63,684 nucleotides of DNA from Gryganskiella cystojenkinii (GCA_015852425.1 JAAAIG010000087.1:1-63684); one strand, 5' to 3'. Counted from the stretch's first letter, positions 23,092 through 35,573 are shown. Numbers and translations: made by a program. Notes: generated from the letters alone by a model not told the origin.

Positions 23092-24549
23092 ATGACCAAC
23101 ACTGCTACTGCCCCCGTTAACACAGCCATCCCTATCGAGAAGATCGGCGAGACCTTCAAGGACAATATCGGTACGTCTCTTGCCTTTTCTCTTTTGTTGA
23201 AGAAGTGAACGAATGCTTTTCACTCCGCTCCTTCACATTGTTGACATGCGACACATGTGGAACACATGCAAACAAGACGTTAAAGATGGAATGTGTTCAT
23301 TCTGAAGTTCCCGATCAATTCACTAACCCCTCTGTCTTCTCTTTACTACATTTTTGTCCATATTTTAAAACTTTCCCACCACCAAACGTCGTGGATCACT
23401 TCCGGACAACTTCTATCTCTTCACCGATGGATCTCAAAACAAACCCCCTCGCCTTCGCTCGGAAACCCATATCACCTATCTCAACAACACACAATGGAAA
23501 CACTTCACACAGATCTTGCTGTCGCCACCCGTGGAGGCAAGGTTTTGACCCTCACCGACGAGTGGTTCGCCGATTGCAAGAACCTCTTGACTCCTACTGC
23601 CCCCATCTCTGCCCCCGGTCGCTTCGTCCCCACCGGTGCCTGGTACGATGGATGGGAGACCCGTCGTCACAACAGCCCCAACTATGATTGGTGCGTGATC
23701 CAGCTTGGCTATGCCGGTAACATTGTCGGTTTCGAGATTGACACTGCTCACTTCACTGGTAACCACTCCCCCTTTGTCTCTGTTGAGGGCTTTACCGAGA
23801 CCTCTCCTTCAAAGACCCGCACACATGAGGAGTGGGCTGCTGTTCATTGGACCCCTGTCTTGACCAAGGTCGCCCTGAACCCCAACTCGCGTCATGGTTT
23901 TAAACTCGAGTCCCCTACCGCTGAGCATTATACCCATATCCGTTTCTGCATGTACCCCGATGGCGGTGTCGCCCGTCTTCGTGTCTATGGAAACGTTCAC
24001 CAGGTCCACCCCGAGAACAAGCACGAGTTGTACGATTTGGCTTCTGCTGCTGCTGGATCGGTCGTGACTGACTTCTCGGACGCTCACTATGGTCACCCTT
24101 CCAACGTGCTCTTGCCTGGTCGTGGTCATGACATGTCCGACGGTTGGGAGACCAAGCGCTCGCGTGCTCCCGGTCACGTGGATCATTGCACCATCCGCTT
24201 TGGTGCGCCCGGTCATGTGACCGACATCGAGATCGATACTGCTCATTACATGGGTAACCCTCCTAAAGCCGTGACCATTGCTGGATTCGAAGTTGGTTCC
24301 GATGTCCCTATTGTTCTCTTGGACCAGGTTCCCGTTGGCCCTCACCGTCAACATTTCTTCAAGGTCGCGAACGATTTGACGGAGAAGCGTATTGCCCAGG
24401 TCAAGGTCATCATGATCCCCGATGGTGGTATCAAGCGTGTCCGTGTCTGGGGTGCTGCTCAGTTGCCCGCTGTCCAGCCCGAGGGTTCCTTGATCGGTGT
24501 CCGTCAAGAGTTGCCTGATGAGCACACCTGGAACCAGAAGAAGAACTAA
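23092..24549 (+). CDS. Allantoicase
   Basis: Allantoicase hydrolyses allantoate to ureidoglycolate and urea in purine degradation. Exons 23092-23170 and 23513-24549 give 371 residues across a 342-base intron. An internal in-frame ATG (METLHTD, inside the intron) could mislead gene finders, but the spliced form restores the family N-terminus, FKDNIDLAVATRGGKVL. The protein shows the two homologous halves typical of the family: GAWYDGWETRRHN against MSDGWETKRSR, FEIDTAHFTGNHSPFVSVEGF against IEIDTAHYMGNPPKAVTIAGF, and YPDGGVARLRVYG against IPDGGIKRVRVWG. The length matches the family. No other ureide-pathway gene is adjacent, so it is not in a purine-degradation cluster here. Confidence 0.96.
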
Positions 24550-24866
24550 ACCGTTTTCTCTTGCCTGTTCCTCTCCTCATTTTAATATTGCACTGTAAAC
24601 AACTCCCCCCATCCAAATGTATAAAAAAACACCCTCTCGATAAATAAAAAAGCATTGCAAAAATTAAAAAAATGCTCCGTGTTCCTGATTTTGATGTTTC
24701 TCGTATAATAGGTCTTTTTAAGCTAAATCATGAAGGAAGGAACAAGTTCAGAAAAGAAAAAAAAAATGGTATATTTTCAGGGCATAAATTCTTGTATGCT
24801 CACACAATTATACTATGAGCTAGCCCAGGTTTCACATTGCTAATGGAGAAATGACGGAGGATGTGC

Positions 24867-26960
24867 TCAGAGAGCATGGGTCGTTGTCTTCTTGTACTTT
24901 TGCTCCGCTTCGTAACGTTTGGAGGACTTTTGAGCCAGGACTGGGCCTGTGCCTCGTCTCGGGGCCTGAGGCAAGAAGGAGAGCTGAGGTCTCGATGAGA
25001 CGTCATGGACGATCGCCCAATTCTTCAAGCGCTCGGGCATCCAACCAAGAATGAAGTAGCGGACGCATCGCTCCCAGAGGGCCTATCAAAAAATAAATTG
25101 AGAAGAGATCATTTGTTAGGCGGTAAGAAACAATGGAGGGAGGAGGGGGATAGAACTATTTCAAGCGCAGAGGAAAAATGTAAAACATAATCATTCTTCA
25201 CGTTTTCCTACCTGTCCGTGGTACAGGATGGCGCTGACGTTGCTGCTGGTGTTAAGTTGGTATTTGACCTGAGAGTACCGTTCTTGCTTAAAGTCCTTGA
25301 ACGCGGTCTCGATCGCCTCGGGCTTTAATGACGCAAGATCGTACAGGCTGTTGGTCAAGATCACAGCATCCAGCATCGCAGCCACGGAACCTTCTCCAGC
25401 GGTTGAAATCAACTGCGATTGTACAAGAGGAGACGAGAAGGTTATGAACAGGTTAATTCTTTGGTGGCTAATTCTTTGGTGGCGTTAAGCTTGAGCAATA
25501 AGACGAAAGAAAGACAAGATAGATTAAAACGTGTCCAGACAGGTTATTGTCGTTTTTTACCTTGTGGGCAGCATTACCGATGAGAACGGTTCTTCCATCG
25601 GTCCAGGTCTCGTACAACCTGTCCTCCATATAAAGTCTCGAAATCTCCTCTGTGGGGGTCTTATCCAAGAGATCTTCCAGGGTTCCACCAAAGGGAATAT
25701 TGAAATCCTTGACTTTTTTGATCATCTCGATGGCTCTTTCATACTCCCAGTGGATACCATTGAACCTCTCGTCCTCGCATTGAGCATCGCCATTGACTTG
25801 TTGCGCCATTACATAGCTCACACGGTTCCCGGGAAGGTTGACGAGTGAAAGCTAGAATGAGATGGATAGGTTCCCAAAGAAAAGAACAGAATATTAATAT
25901 GATGAAGCATCATTTTTGAACGATTAAGGAACGAGTTGGCTCAAAGACTTACGCTGTAGGGCGTTCCATAACCAATGATTTGGTTGTACTCGGCATGATC
26001 CTCTTTAATAATAGGGTTCTCCTTGGGATCCAAGGGGTTCGTGATTCCGACGAGACAAACGAGTCCCTTGTCAGTTTCTTTGAAATCCTCCTTGTTCAAC
26101 AAATCATCAAACCTGAGATTATTGTGCATCGACTTTCGAACAGCACTGAAAGAACCATCCGCGCCAACAAGGATGTCACCATCGTAGGTTGAACCGTCCT
26201 CACACTCGATCGTCACTTTTCCCAGGGTCTGTTCCGTGGCGACGACCTTCTTGTTGAAGTGAACCTTGCTCTTGGGCAAATGAGAGTAAAAAAGTTCACG
26301 CAGACGACCTCGAGAGACCATAAAAGTCTCGTAGCCCACACTAAAAATGGAAATCAATAGTGGAAATGTTATGACGAGTACGTTAAGTTTACGAGGACAA
26401 AAGCGCATAAACATGATGGTACATGAAGGGAGAAAAAGCTTAAAGAACGCGCTTCGTGGGCAATAGAAGCCACTGCTATTTTTTTTGAAAAACAAGCAAA
26501 AAGAAGCTTACGCTTTGCTTGCTTCTTCGGTGTCAACCGTGGCAATCTTTTGCATGTTCTCGTATAAAATCTCGGTGGAGAGGTTGGGGAACGAGATGGA
26601 CTGGAACTTTTGGTAGAGACCCAGCTGTTCCAAGACGGGCAGGATGCTGGCGTTCAGACTCATGACCGACCCTGATAAATGCCGAAAAGAGACGCAGGAG
26701 GAACGAGGTGTCGTCCATTAGTGTGTTTTCCCGATAATAGACTTTTTGCGATTGCCAAGCGAAGACGAACTTTATTAAACAATAGAGAACAAAAGAGTGA
26801 ACTCACCGACGGCCTTGACTTTCGAATTGCGCTCGTAGACGTTATAAGGGATTCCGGCCTTTTCCAGGAGGATGGCGAGAAAGAGACCGCCAATACCGGC
26901 GCCGGCAATCAAGACTCGAGGCTTTTGGCCGTAAGTTTCGGCTTGACTGTGAGAGGTCAT
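24867..26960 (-). CDS. FAD-dependent monooxygenase (salicylate-hydroxylase-like group)
   Basis: Six exons (26807-26960, 26512-26671, 25953-26340, 25561-25851, 25212-25412, 24867-25082) give 469 residues. The N-terminus has the Rossmann FAD motif VLIAGAGIGGLFLAILLEKAG and the acidic end of strand 2, YERN. SRGRLRELF is the conserved Arg region. DILVGADGSFSAVR is the DG motif binding FAD and NAD(P)H. The second FAD motif, usually GDAAH, reads VLIGNAAHK, an unusual Asp to Asn change at the residue that contacts the ribityl chain. The C-terminus is basic (SSKRYEAEQKYKKTTT). The substrate is unknown; aromatic hydroxylation or secondary metabolism are possibilities. The following motif, usually P-x-x-G-Q-G, is altered to STAGEG. 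Confidence 0.9.
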
Positions 26961-28953
26961 TAGGCGAGCGGAAGAGGAGGAATAGATGGGGATTGAATGT
27001 CGAATGACAGGGAGGGATTGAATTCAAATGAAAAAGAAAAAGGAGCGAGATGGCGTTCTTTTTTTTTCGCTTTTGGCTTCCCTTGAGTCTATTTTGTTTT
27101 CGGTAATGTTGTGCGACAAAGGCGACAAAGGGGAAAAGGGGGAGAGATGAACCGTTGGGCAACAGGAAAGGCGAAGGAGGGAAGATTCATTCTCTCTCCA
27201 GTATCGACTGAGAGCGAAAACAAAGGCGACGCATGAATGGACTCAGTTGCTCAACAGCACAAAAAATGTTTTTGAGAAGCATGAGGGAACAAAAAGAAAG
27301 GCGAGAACCCGAAATGCATGGACAATAATGCGGGCTCCCAAGAAAGAAAGAAAAAACAATAATATCTTTTACAATATCTTTTGGGCACATCAAAGAGTTG
27401 GAGTTGAACGGTGTTAGTTTTTTAGAGTTGTTGACAAACAACAGGAACGGAAAGGGGTTGAGGTCTCTTTTCAAACAGGGTGATCTTCAGGGTTCTTTGC
27501 AAAGTTCTTTCCGAGTCAAAGGATTAGCTTTTTGACCTAGGAGAGCGCGTCGCGTTCGCGGTCCCTCTTGTTGGAGCAAACTTGATATTCTCACGATGAA
27601 GGACAGTGCTTCCCCAGTTCAGTTCCCTACCACTAGGGTAAAGAGATGATTGTGACCAGTAGGGCTCACTCTGGACAAACCGTTCTTTTATTCCTCACTC
27701 TCTGTTTCTTTTCATGCAAAAAAGCAATGAAAAGACCCCTGCTCAACCAAAAATCGATTACTGCTGTGCAACCATCCTTTAGAGAGTCAAAAAATTAGTC
27801 GCTTTTTTCTTTTGTCCAGAAAAGAGTGTGGGCGTATGAGTGTTCGAGATAGAGATACAGAGAAGAAAGGAACTGGAATCACTTCTGGAGGTCATTACCC
27901 TCATTCATTGGCGCATGACTTTTTTTTTTTTCTGATTCGTTCGTGCCTTTCAACAGTGCATTCCAGAAACCCACTCAACGGAAGCGGCCTTAAGACTCTT
28001 CCTTTGACCCAAGTTCTGATGCCAGACTGGCCATCTTACCATTTTGCCCGCGTTTCTCACGCACGGGAACTGGCAAAGGCATCGAGGATGGTGACACATG
28101 TCAATATTGATCGAGAATGTTGCTCAGTCTTTGGTGGCCTAGGGCCAGAAACAAAGTTTGTTCCGAACCGATGGAAGACGGGCTGGGTCCAGTCCAGCTT
28201 TGACAGGGATTGGTGGTGCTCAGTCATGGGCCATTCATTGCATGGCCAGACCCGAAAACCTCCCTCTTTGATAAAGTCTTTGGCGATTACCCATTGTACC
28301 CATATCGCCATGGTCTTCAGCTTATTTTGCGTTGTGAAAAGCTAATTGACTACTCGTGCAACCTGTCTAAGTCGAAATGTCTGTAGCCCTTGCGGTCGGT
28401 CAAGAATGGACGATCGCGATGGCGTGCTGCGTATACTATCAACCCAAGTACGTATAAGGATGCAGAAGGCACCGTAAATGACAAATGGTGCGATACGGTT
28501 TGCCAATACGGGCGAAGGCAAGGCCTTGTCGCCTCTCAACATCCCTCATGCGGCGTCGATCTAGGTTGAGCACATGCTAGAGTGGTCCGTCCGATTGGAG
28601 TATGATCTTGATCCGGGTTGTCATTTTGCATCAATTAGCCCGAAGTCGATTTGGACTAGTGTCCGACCGACCGCAGTGTGCGAGCATTTTTTAAGAAGGA
28701 TTTTGAGAATATGGACGCACTTTCTTGCAAAAGCAAGGCGTAGCCTGGAAACACGCTCGAGATTGGCCTCTCAAGACGAGAGTGCAAGAGCTCCAATGTC
28801 GGATTTCTTCACTCACCGCGAGAAGTAATATCAAGGGTTAAGAATCCCTCACTTCACTGATCGATCGGCAAGCGAGGTACAGAGCAAAACGATAAATTTC
28901 TACGCATTAGTTCTAAATCTACAACTACCACTGGATATCCTCAGTTACTTTCT
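26961..28953. other. 2-kb intergenic region, no supported gene
   Basis: Between two minus-strand genes; the left part holds the promoter of the FAD monooxygenase. Open frames at 27812-28345 (+) and 28057-28311 (-) overlap and show no domain, signal peptide or splice structure I can support. It could hide a non-coding RNA, which I cannot test. Confidence 0.45.
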
Positions 28954-30553
28954 TCAAAGCTTGCTCTTGCGCTTGTACTTGTCCAAGAGTGCATTGACCT
29001 TGCTTGGCGCATCCACATGCTTGATGCTATGCACGTTCTCCTTACCCTCGGGCCATCCAATATAAGCAGGCATCAGGCTACCCTCGGGGTTGAACGCCAG
29101 CTCGTTACCCTCGGGGAAACCTTTGCTCAAGGAGCTACCACCATCCACAGCCAAGTTGACTCCATTAATATAAGCGGCCGCAGGCGAGAGCAAGAAGACG
29201 ACACTAGCCGCGACCTCGGCCTCCGTTCCGTAACGTCCACTGGGGCTCTATTTTTTTTTTTGTCAAAACAAGAAGTAATTTGATCCGCAGTTGGGTTAGT
29301 TCATCGACAATCACCTCACTATATAACTCTCGTTTTGGTGACCTGTTGGCTCTAGGAAGTCAACTTAGACTTACCATCCAGTCGGTGGTGGCAATCATGT
29401 CAACAACGTTTTCGGGATAGTTTTTCATGCCCGAGCTGACAATTGTTCCAGGAGCGACACAGTTGATACGAATGCCGTTATAGGGACCCCATTCGACAGC
29501 CAGGGTCTTGGTCATGTTGATGATACCAGATCGAGCAGCACCGGTATGAACCATCCGGGGAAATCCGTTACGACACTCGGCCACAATGTTGACAATCCTA
29601 CCTCCGTTCTCGCCCATGTAACCGTCAAAGGCTGCCTTGCACATGTTGAATGTTCCGTTCAGGTTCAGATCGACGACGGTGGCGAATCCCTTGGAGGACA
29701 ACATGCTAGCAGGTGACATGAACTGTCCTCCTGCATTGTTCTATAGATCATTGATATAAGATGATCAGAGCGAAAAACGTTTTAGCATTCTTTTGGATCT
29801 TGCACACGGGCCTACAGCTAAAATCATAAACATTCTGTAAACTTACGACAAGGCAGGTAAGCTTGCCGTGCTTGGCGACGATAGCCTCGATCAACTCCAG
29901 GGCCTTGACAGAGTCACGAATGTTGATCTGCATGGTGTCGCATTTACCTCCTAGCTTACGGATTTCCTCTGCTGTTGCCGTCAACTGATCCATCTTTCTC
30001 GCGGCGATAACAACCGTTGCTCCGAGACTATTGATGAATCGAGCAGGATGAGAAGTTGAGGAACTGCTCGTTAGATAACTGCACACGTCAATCAGAGTCG
30101 ATCGAGAGGGTCATATGGTACACTGCCTTACCTGGCCAGCTCGTGCGCAATGCATCGCCCGATACCTATGGTTTTTTTTTATGATAACGAGAAGATGTTG
30201 GTGAGAGTGTGAAATCTTCTTCTCCACGCATTCAACCGTTCATATTTCTGCATGCCTCCGATCGAATCGAACCGAGGTTTGTTTCTCCGCAATAAAAACG
30301 GAAACAGGTGGCGGAGATCATTTTTTCTCCAAAAGTCTGAACAAGGGTTGCCTCACTTACCAGTTCCACCTCCAGTGACTAACACGACCTCGTCCTCGAA
30401 CAGATTCTTCTTGAAGATGGAATTATAAGCTAGCAATTCAATAATTGAAGTATTAGATTCAGTTAGGGTCGCTCCACAATGTCGAGTTGCACAAAGGCGC
30501 ATCCACCGTGGTTCAGGCCCGGCTCATCCATGTCTTCGGCTCGTACCTGACAT
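28954..30553 (-). CDS. Peroxisomal trans-2-enoyl-CoA reductase (PECR-like SDR)
   Basis: A short-chain dehydrogenase/reductase of the PECR/DECR2 group, expected to reduce enoyl-CoA with NADPH in peroxisomes. Six exons (30547-30553, 30361-30429, 30132-30165, 29847-30027, 29375-29740, 28954-29247) give 316 residues. Exon 1 is only 7 bases (ATGTCAG), inferred because the phase-1 join gives a continuous N-terminus with a good GTACGA donor. Motifs: TGGGTGIGRCIAHELA (NADP site), NNAGGQFMSPA, VDLNLNGTFNMCKAAF, INCVAPGTI. The C-terminus is SKL, a canonical PTS1. The classical YxxxK is replaced by HTGAARSG, as in this subfamily, so catalysis does not follow the usual Tyr/Lys pattern. Family and location are secure; the exact chain-length preference is not. 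Confidence 0.92.
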
Positions 30554-32660
30554 TTTGTCAAAAGCGAATGACTGGAAAGGTGGAAGAAGAGAGAAGAAAG
30601 CAGAGAGGCAGTTAAGAATGAAGGGAATGGATGGAGGTAATGTCCAGTGCAAGCTGACGTGAATGAAAAGCTAAGAGACAGAGAGAGAGTGAGGGATGGA
30701 TGGAATCAGATGCGCGTGCTTTCTTCTCCAGTATAGTGCTCTTTTTGTATCTTTGTACGCCAATCCCCATTTCGATACAAAGGGCCGGCTCGCAAAAGGG
30801 TTGGTTCTCTGGTGCTCTCGTTAAGGTGAACAACCTTCGGAGTCACGTCGGATCCAAAAGTGAACTTTTTATTTTCGAGAGACATATTGGTCTCTAGGCA
30901 CTCAAACAACGCGAGCAAAGGTCGCGTATCAATCGATTCTAGTTCTCGTCGGAGGCGCCGTTCACTTTTCCACAGCTTCCCGCTCTTGTCAACAGTCAAC
31001 GGGGTCTTCAATACATCCCACTCTACCATCGAACTTTTGTTCTGCCACTATGGTTCGTCAACCTTCTCCTTTCAGCGCCGTTCGAACGTCCCTTGCGGTG
31101 CGGGTCATCGCAAAAGCGGACGGACGTCAACTCAGTCGGCTCGAACCTTCCTTTGTCAGTTTGCCAACGCAGATCCTCAGATCTTCTCCGAGGTTTCCTG
31201 CCTATTATTTCTCGTCATCATGTGGCAGATTTCATATCTTCTCAATGCAAGACATGTTGCCCTTTACACTCCACAAGAATAGATCTCACTCCACACTTTA
31301 TGTGTTGCTTTTGTGCTCGTTCCTTCTTCCGTTTTGCCTTTTCTGACACTTGACCCTAAGGTGCTAGACAAAAAAAAGAACGTTCTCTTACGTACAAATG
31401 CAATGAACAGCCAACAGCCACACAATCTCTCATTCGTCCGAGGTGGCGTCTGCGCTGCGTGATTGATCATAGCATATTTTCCAAGCAGCGAATAAAAAAG
31501 CGACCAAACTCTTGCTGCCCCCTCCTCCTAATGCTCCCCCTAGATGTAACCTCTTGAGGCTGATATTCGCCCACTTGATCTTTCTTTTGAGGGTGTCTTG
31601 TGGCTGCCTGCCTGCATCGTCGTTATCCTCCTGACGGGGAACGGGTGATTGTGGTTTCCCTGTCCATCGCTGTTGCGTGTATAATATTCCCGGGTCCGAG
31701 TCGGAGAGATGAGGGGAGGCGAAGCGAAGATGAAAGGAGGGGGAGGTGGCCACAACCCCTCAAAAAAAAGGCAAGCCTCTCGTCGATCAGATTACTGCAA
31801 TTGTCGTACAGATATTTTTCCACCTACCAGCCCTGCAAAGGCTGAAGTGCCAGGCTGAGCGAGAATAGAAAAACAGGGTGTGACGCATAAAAATAGAGGG
31901 TGTTCCCTTTTTTTCTGTCGGGTCAGTTACATTCTTGCCCATTCCTTGGGCTTGGTGGATAGGGATTTTGTTTTGCAACAGTTGAACCAAAATGTGAATA
32001 ACAACTGCAATGTCCCGTGCAAACAGATCGGCATGTTTCCTCCCCTCTTTATTCACTGCCCTTGACTGGACCCATGGTATTTCGTTCTTAAAAAGACTTT
32101 TTTCTTGTTCCCACTCTTCTCTTTCTCGCTCTCTCACTCTTTTTCTTCATCATCTGCAAATCGGAGCATACGATCAAGCACGTTTCCCTCTCGGCCCCAA
32201 TGCCCTCTCTCCCCTTGATCGTTGCCTTTACCATCACTGTCTCCTGTCGTTTTTTGTTCTGATATCGGTCTCTTGGCTGCCCTGTCCTCCGCCCTTTCAG
32301 CTTTTCCTATCCTTTCCTCCTGATCTCTTTGTTGATCGCTATAAGCACCGAATACCCGTCATCCATTCAGCGGGTGTTTTACCGCTTTTTTGCCATCGGG
32401 TCCCAGTCTCTTTCAACCAATCATCATCCTCTCTTCAACAATACGCTTTAAAAAAGAGATCCTTTCCTTTCTTCATCAACCCATCTTTGTTACCTTTTCT
32501 TCTTCTTTCTCTTCGCCTTTGTTCTTAACAGCATTCCTTAGTCAACGTGTGGCGCGTTACCATCTTTTTTTCATATATTTATCTCTCTGTTTCCTCTCCG
32601 TCTGCATTCTCGATTCTTGATATATTTTTTTCTCTCGCTCAGTACTGAAGGCTCAAAGCA
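30554..32660. other. 2.1-kb divergent intergenic region, no supported gene
   Basis: Lies between the reductase gene (-) and the polysaccharide deacetylase gene (+). Open frames at 30706-31029 (-) and 30860-31282 (+) overlap head-on and lack domains. From about 32080 to 32640 the plus strand is strongly pyrimidine-rich, as in a long fungal leader. Confidence 0.45.
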
Positions 32661-34285
32661 ATGCTGGCCCAAGTGGTCTTCCAGAGTGCGGTGTCCATCC
32701 TCTTCTGCAGCCTGCTCTCCGTGGTATCCTTACATCCATTTTTACAAGGTAAGAATTTGCAGCCTTCCGTTTTAGTCCTTCTCTTGCTCCGTACCTTGCC
32801 CTTTTCTACGACCACGTTGACAATCAACACCATGCATCAGAAAGAACGCAGGGAAAGAGAAAAATGCTTCCAATTATGCTCTTCATGAGCTTCAGATTAC
32901 AAAAGGCGATCTTGGCTCACAATTTTTTGTGCCCCATTGCAGTCGATTCTCTCCACACACACACACACACACATCAACAAATACCAACACAGCGCGTCTC
33001 TCCCCCTCTTAACACCCATGTCATCCTCAATTGTGAACGCTTGTCGAATCAATTTTTAAAAATTATTCTATTTTTTCACGTTTTGTCCAATTCCCTTAGC
33101 CTCAGCTGCGCCCATTCCTCCACCTCTGACACGACAGCCGCTTCACACGTACAACAACACTTTTTTCCCTTACGCTGTTGAGGGGCTAGCACCGCCACCA
33201 GTCCTCAAGGCGGGCCAAGTCCTCGATCAATGCTCAAGTCCCAACTCGTATGCGATTTCGTTTGATGATGGTCCCGGTCAACTCTCGGATGAACTTCTAG
33301 ACTATTTGCAGGAGCAACAACTTCGAGTCACGTTCTTCATGAACGGTGATAACTGGAGTTGTATTTATGGTATGAGAATATCTGAGAGTAGGAATGTGCG
33401 ATATCCTCGCTCGAATGTCTCTCTCCTTTCCTTCTTTTTTGTCCCTGGACGTTGTCTCCGTCTCTCGTTATCTCTTGTCCCCCCCCCCCCCCTTGTTTTT
33501 TTTGTTTTCCTTCAGTGAAGTAGTGGCGTTTTGCGTTAAACTCCAATCTAATCACTTTCTTCTCATCATTGTCGTTTTTTCCCATCTCTTTTTGTTGCGT
33601 ATTCAAAGGTTCAGAAACCCAACGGCTCCTGAGAAGGGCCTACAACGATCAACATCAAATTGCAGCCCATCCTTGGTCCCATCGAGATCTAGCCTCGAGT
33701 ACCGAACCTGAGATTCGAGAAGAGATGTCGAGGATCGAACAAGCGTTCCGTCAGATCTTGGGGGTCATCCCCAGGTATATGCGGCCTCCATTCGGAGAGC
33801 ATGGCGAGAGGGTCCGAAAGATCCTGGAGGACATGGGCTATGTCATGATCCTCTGGGATGTCGATCATCACCACTATGACGAGTCTTCCGAGTCTGGGTT
33901 TCCCTCCCACTCATCTTCAAACGAACAACAACACCCAATGACCGGGTATCGCCATCATCACCTTCATCTGAGCCATAATAACAACAAGCTCGGTGGGTTC
34001 TCGCAGGAAGAGGAACAGCAAGAGGACGCGATTGCGTTCCGATCCAAGTGGGCTGAGGCCGTTCGAGGTGTCCCCTCGTCTTCTCTACTCGATCGAGATG
34101 CGATGAGTCTGAGCGGTGATTATCAAGAGGCCACGAGTGCCTGGGCTGTTGAGTATGTCCAGAGTCTTGGTTACGATGTCATGCCGGTGGGCCAATGCAT
34201 GGGCGAATCTGATCCAAGACTTTGGTACAAGGAGATCGGCCCTCCAGCGAGCCCGGCGTCTATTCCCAGCACTTGTCGAATGTAA
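32661..34285 (+). CDS. CE4 polysaccharide (chitin) deacetylase-like secreted protein
   Basis: CE4 enzymes remove acetyl groups from chitin to make chitosan. Exons 32661-32748, 33100-33369 and 33609-34285 give 344 residues with a signal peptide (VSILFCSLLSVVS). Motif 1 is SFDDGPG with both metal-site Asp. Motif 2 is AAHPWSHRDLA with its two His. Motif 3 is RPPFGEHGERV. Motif 4 is ILWDVDHHHYD. The C-terminus has LGYDVMPVGQCMGE as in chitin deacetylases. Two oddities stand out. A Ser/His/Gln/Asn-rich insert of about 75 residues, with several His runs, follows motif 4. Where motif 5 (L-x-H-D, the catalytic His) should be, the sequence reads MSLSGDYQE, so that His seems absent. Activity is therefore uncertain; it could be a cell-wall-binding or altered enzyme. 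Confidence 0.88.
32954..32973. repeat. CA microsatellite in an intron
   Basis: A run of CA repeats within the first intron of the polysaccharide deacetylase gene. Confidence 0.85.
33479..33493. repeat. C15 homopolymer in an intron
   Basis: Fifteen consecutive C in the second intron of the deacetylase gene. Length may be unreliable because homopolymers are error-prone. Confidence 0.85.
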
Positions 34286-34473
34286 AAACTTGTACCATAC
34301 ATATACCTTTTCATCTAACCCATAATACAAAGTCATATCTACAGTCCAGTAATCCATTGCATTGGCTCGAATGCATTTTTAGTGGGGAAAACGAAAAAGA
34401 AAAAAAAAGATCGTCTATGAAAAATATTATACAACGTCAAAATCGCCCCCCGTGTCTAAGTAATGTGTTTGCT

Positions 34474-35573
34474 TTACTCGCTGGCGCCGTAGTACGTGTG
34501 CTGAACATCGACTACACGCTTGCCACGACCACGAGCAATCTCCTCGGGCAACTTTTGTTTCGTTCCAAGGGCCTCAAAGGTGGCCTTGATGACGTTCATA
34601 GGGTTACGGGATCCCCAGACCTTGGCACTGATATCCAGGATTCCGATACAGGAGCAGATTTCGTGAATGTAGTGGTTGCAACGGTTACCGAAACCTGAAT
34701 GGAATGATAGAAAAGAGAGCAGAGGGCGTCAGTTTGGATCGAGGATCAATGTCCTTTCTGATTTCATGAAGTGTGCTCGCTCTGGAGAGTCTTGCACAAT
34801 CGACCTATTCATCATACCTGGTGGACGGGAACGGAATTGAATCTTGGTGGCATGGAACTTGTGGTCGATATCATGGTAGATGGTTCTGTCATCGTAACGG
34901 TCAAAGGCCGTCAAGTTGCGCATGGCACGGTTGGTTGCCTTTCTGACTGCACGAGCAACCTCATCGTCCTTGCCCTCACCGTATCCAGCAATACCCTCGC
35001 CGTTACCGACGACAACCAAGGCGTACATGCTTGGGATCTTTCCTGCAGTCGTCATGTTTGAGGTTCTCTTGACAACCAAAGCACGCTTCAAAAACTTGCT
35101 GAGATCCTGTTTGGTGAGACCGTGGGGGAGCGAGGACTCGTCGATATCGTCATCAGCCTGATTCTTCAACATGTCATCCAAAGGAGGGTTCTGAGCCCAG
35201 GCACGGGGGGTCTCGAGTTCCAGACTGCCATCCTGAGAGGTCGAACGGGGGTAATGATCCAGAAGAGGGTGAATCTCTGAGAGGTTGTGCAGAGACTCGG
35301 GTTGGTCCAGTCCAGGGACGCGAGCCTTGGTGACTCCTGCGAGCGAGCTGGGGCGTTGACGGGCCAGCGTGACAGCACTAGCAGTTGTGAATGACCGAGC
35401 AATGTTGGCTATGATGCGAATAAAAGGGTAAAGCCGAGAGCATGTTAGCCATCCGAGCAGACTTTCTTTTCCCTGATTGTCTGTCTTTGGTCTCCATGGA
35501 CAAATGTTGATCAGGTCGAGTATTAAATCCAGTTTTTTGCAGTAGTTGTGTTACCAGTGCGTGTTGATGCCAT
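34474..35573 (-). CDS. MRPS5: Mitochondrial small-subunit ribosomal protein uS5m
   Basis: A protein of the mitoribosomal small subunit, at the mRNA entry and decoding region. Exons 35555-35573, 34818-35408 and 34474-34694 give 276 residues. The N-terminus (STRTANIARSFTTASAVTLARQR) is basic, Ser/Thr-rich and lacks acidic residues, as in a mitochondrial targeting peptide. The uS5 N-terminal dsRNA-binding-like fold is visible at VKRTSNMTTAGKIPSMYALV and VGNGEGIAGYGEGKDDEVAR. The C-terminal fold is at SCIGILDISAKVWGSRNPMN with VIKATFEAL. Exon 1 encodes only six residues plus one base. It is divergent from the phosphoribosyltransferase gene across about 440 bases. Confidence 0.93.

Noticed and set aside
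23491..24549. Allantoicase starting at the ATG of METLHTD
   Set aside because: Those codons lie in the intron; splicing 23170 to 23513 gives the conserved family N-terminus.
27812..28345. Plus-strand open frame of 177 codons in an empty interval
   Set aside because: Low-complexity Phe run, overlapping opposite-strand frame, no recognisable domain.
30706..31029. Minus-strand open frame of 107 codons
   Set aside because: Overlaps a similar plus-strand frame and has no family features; probably chance.
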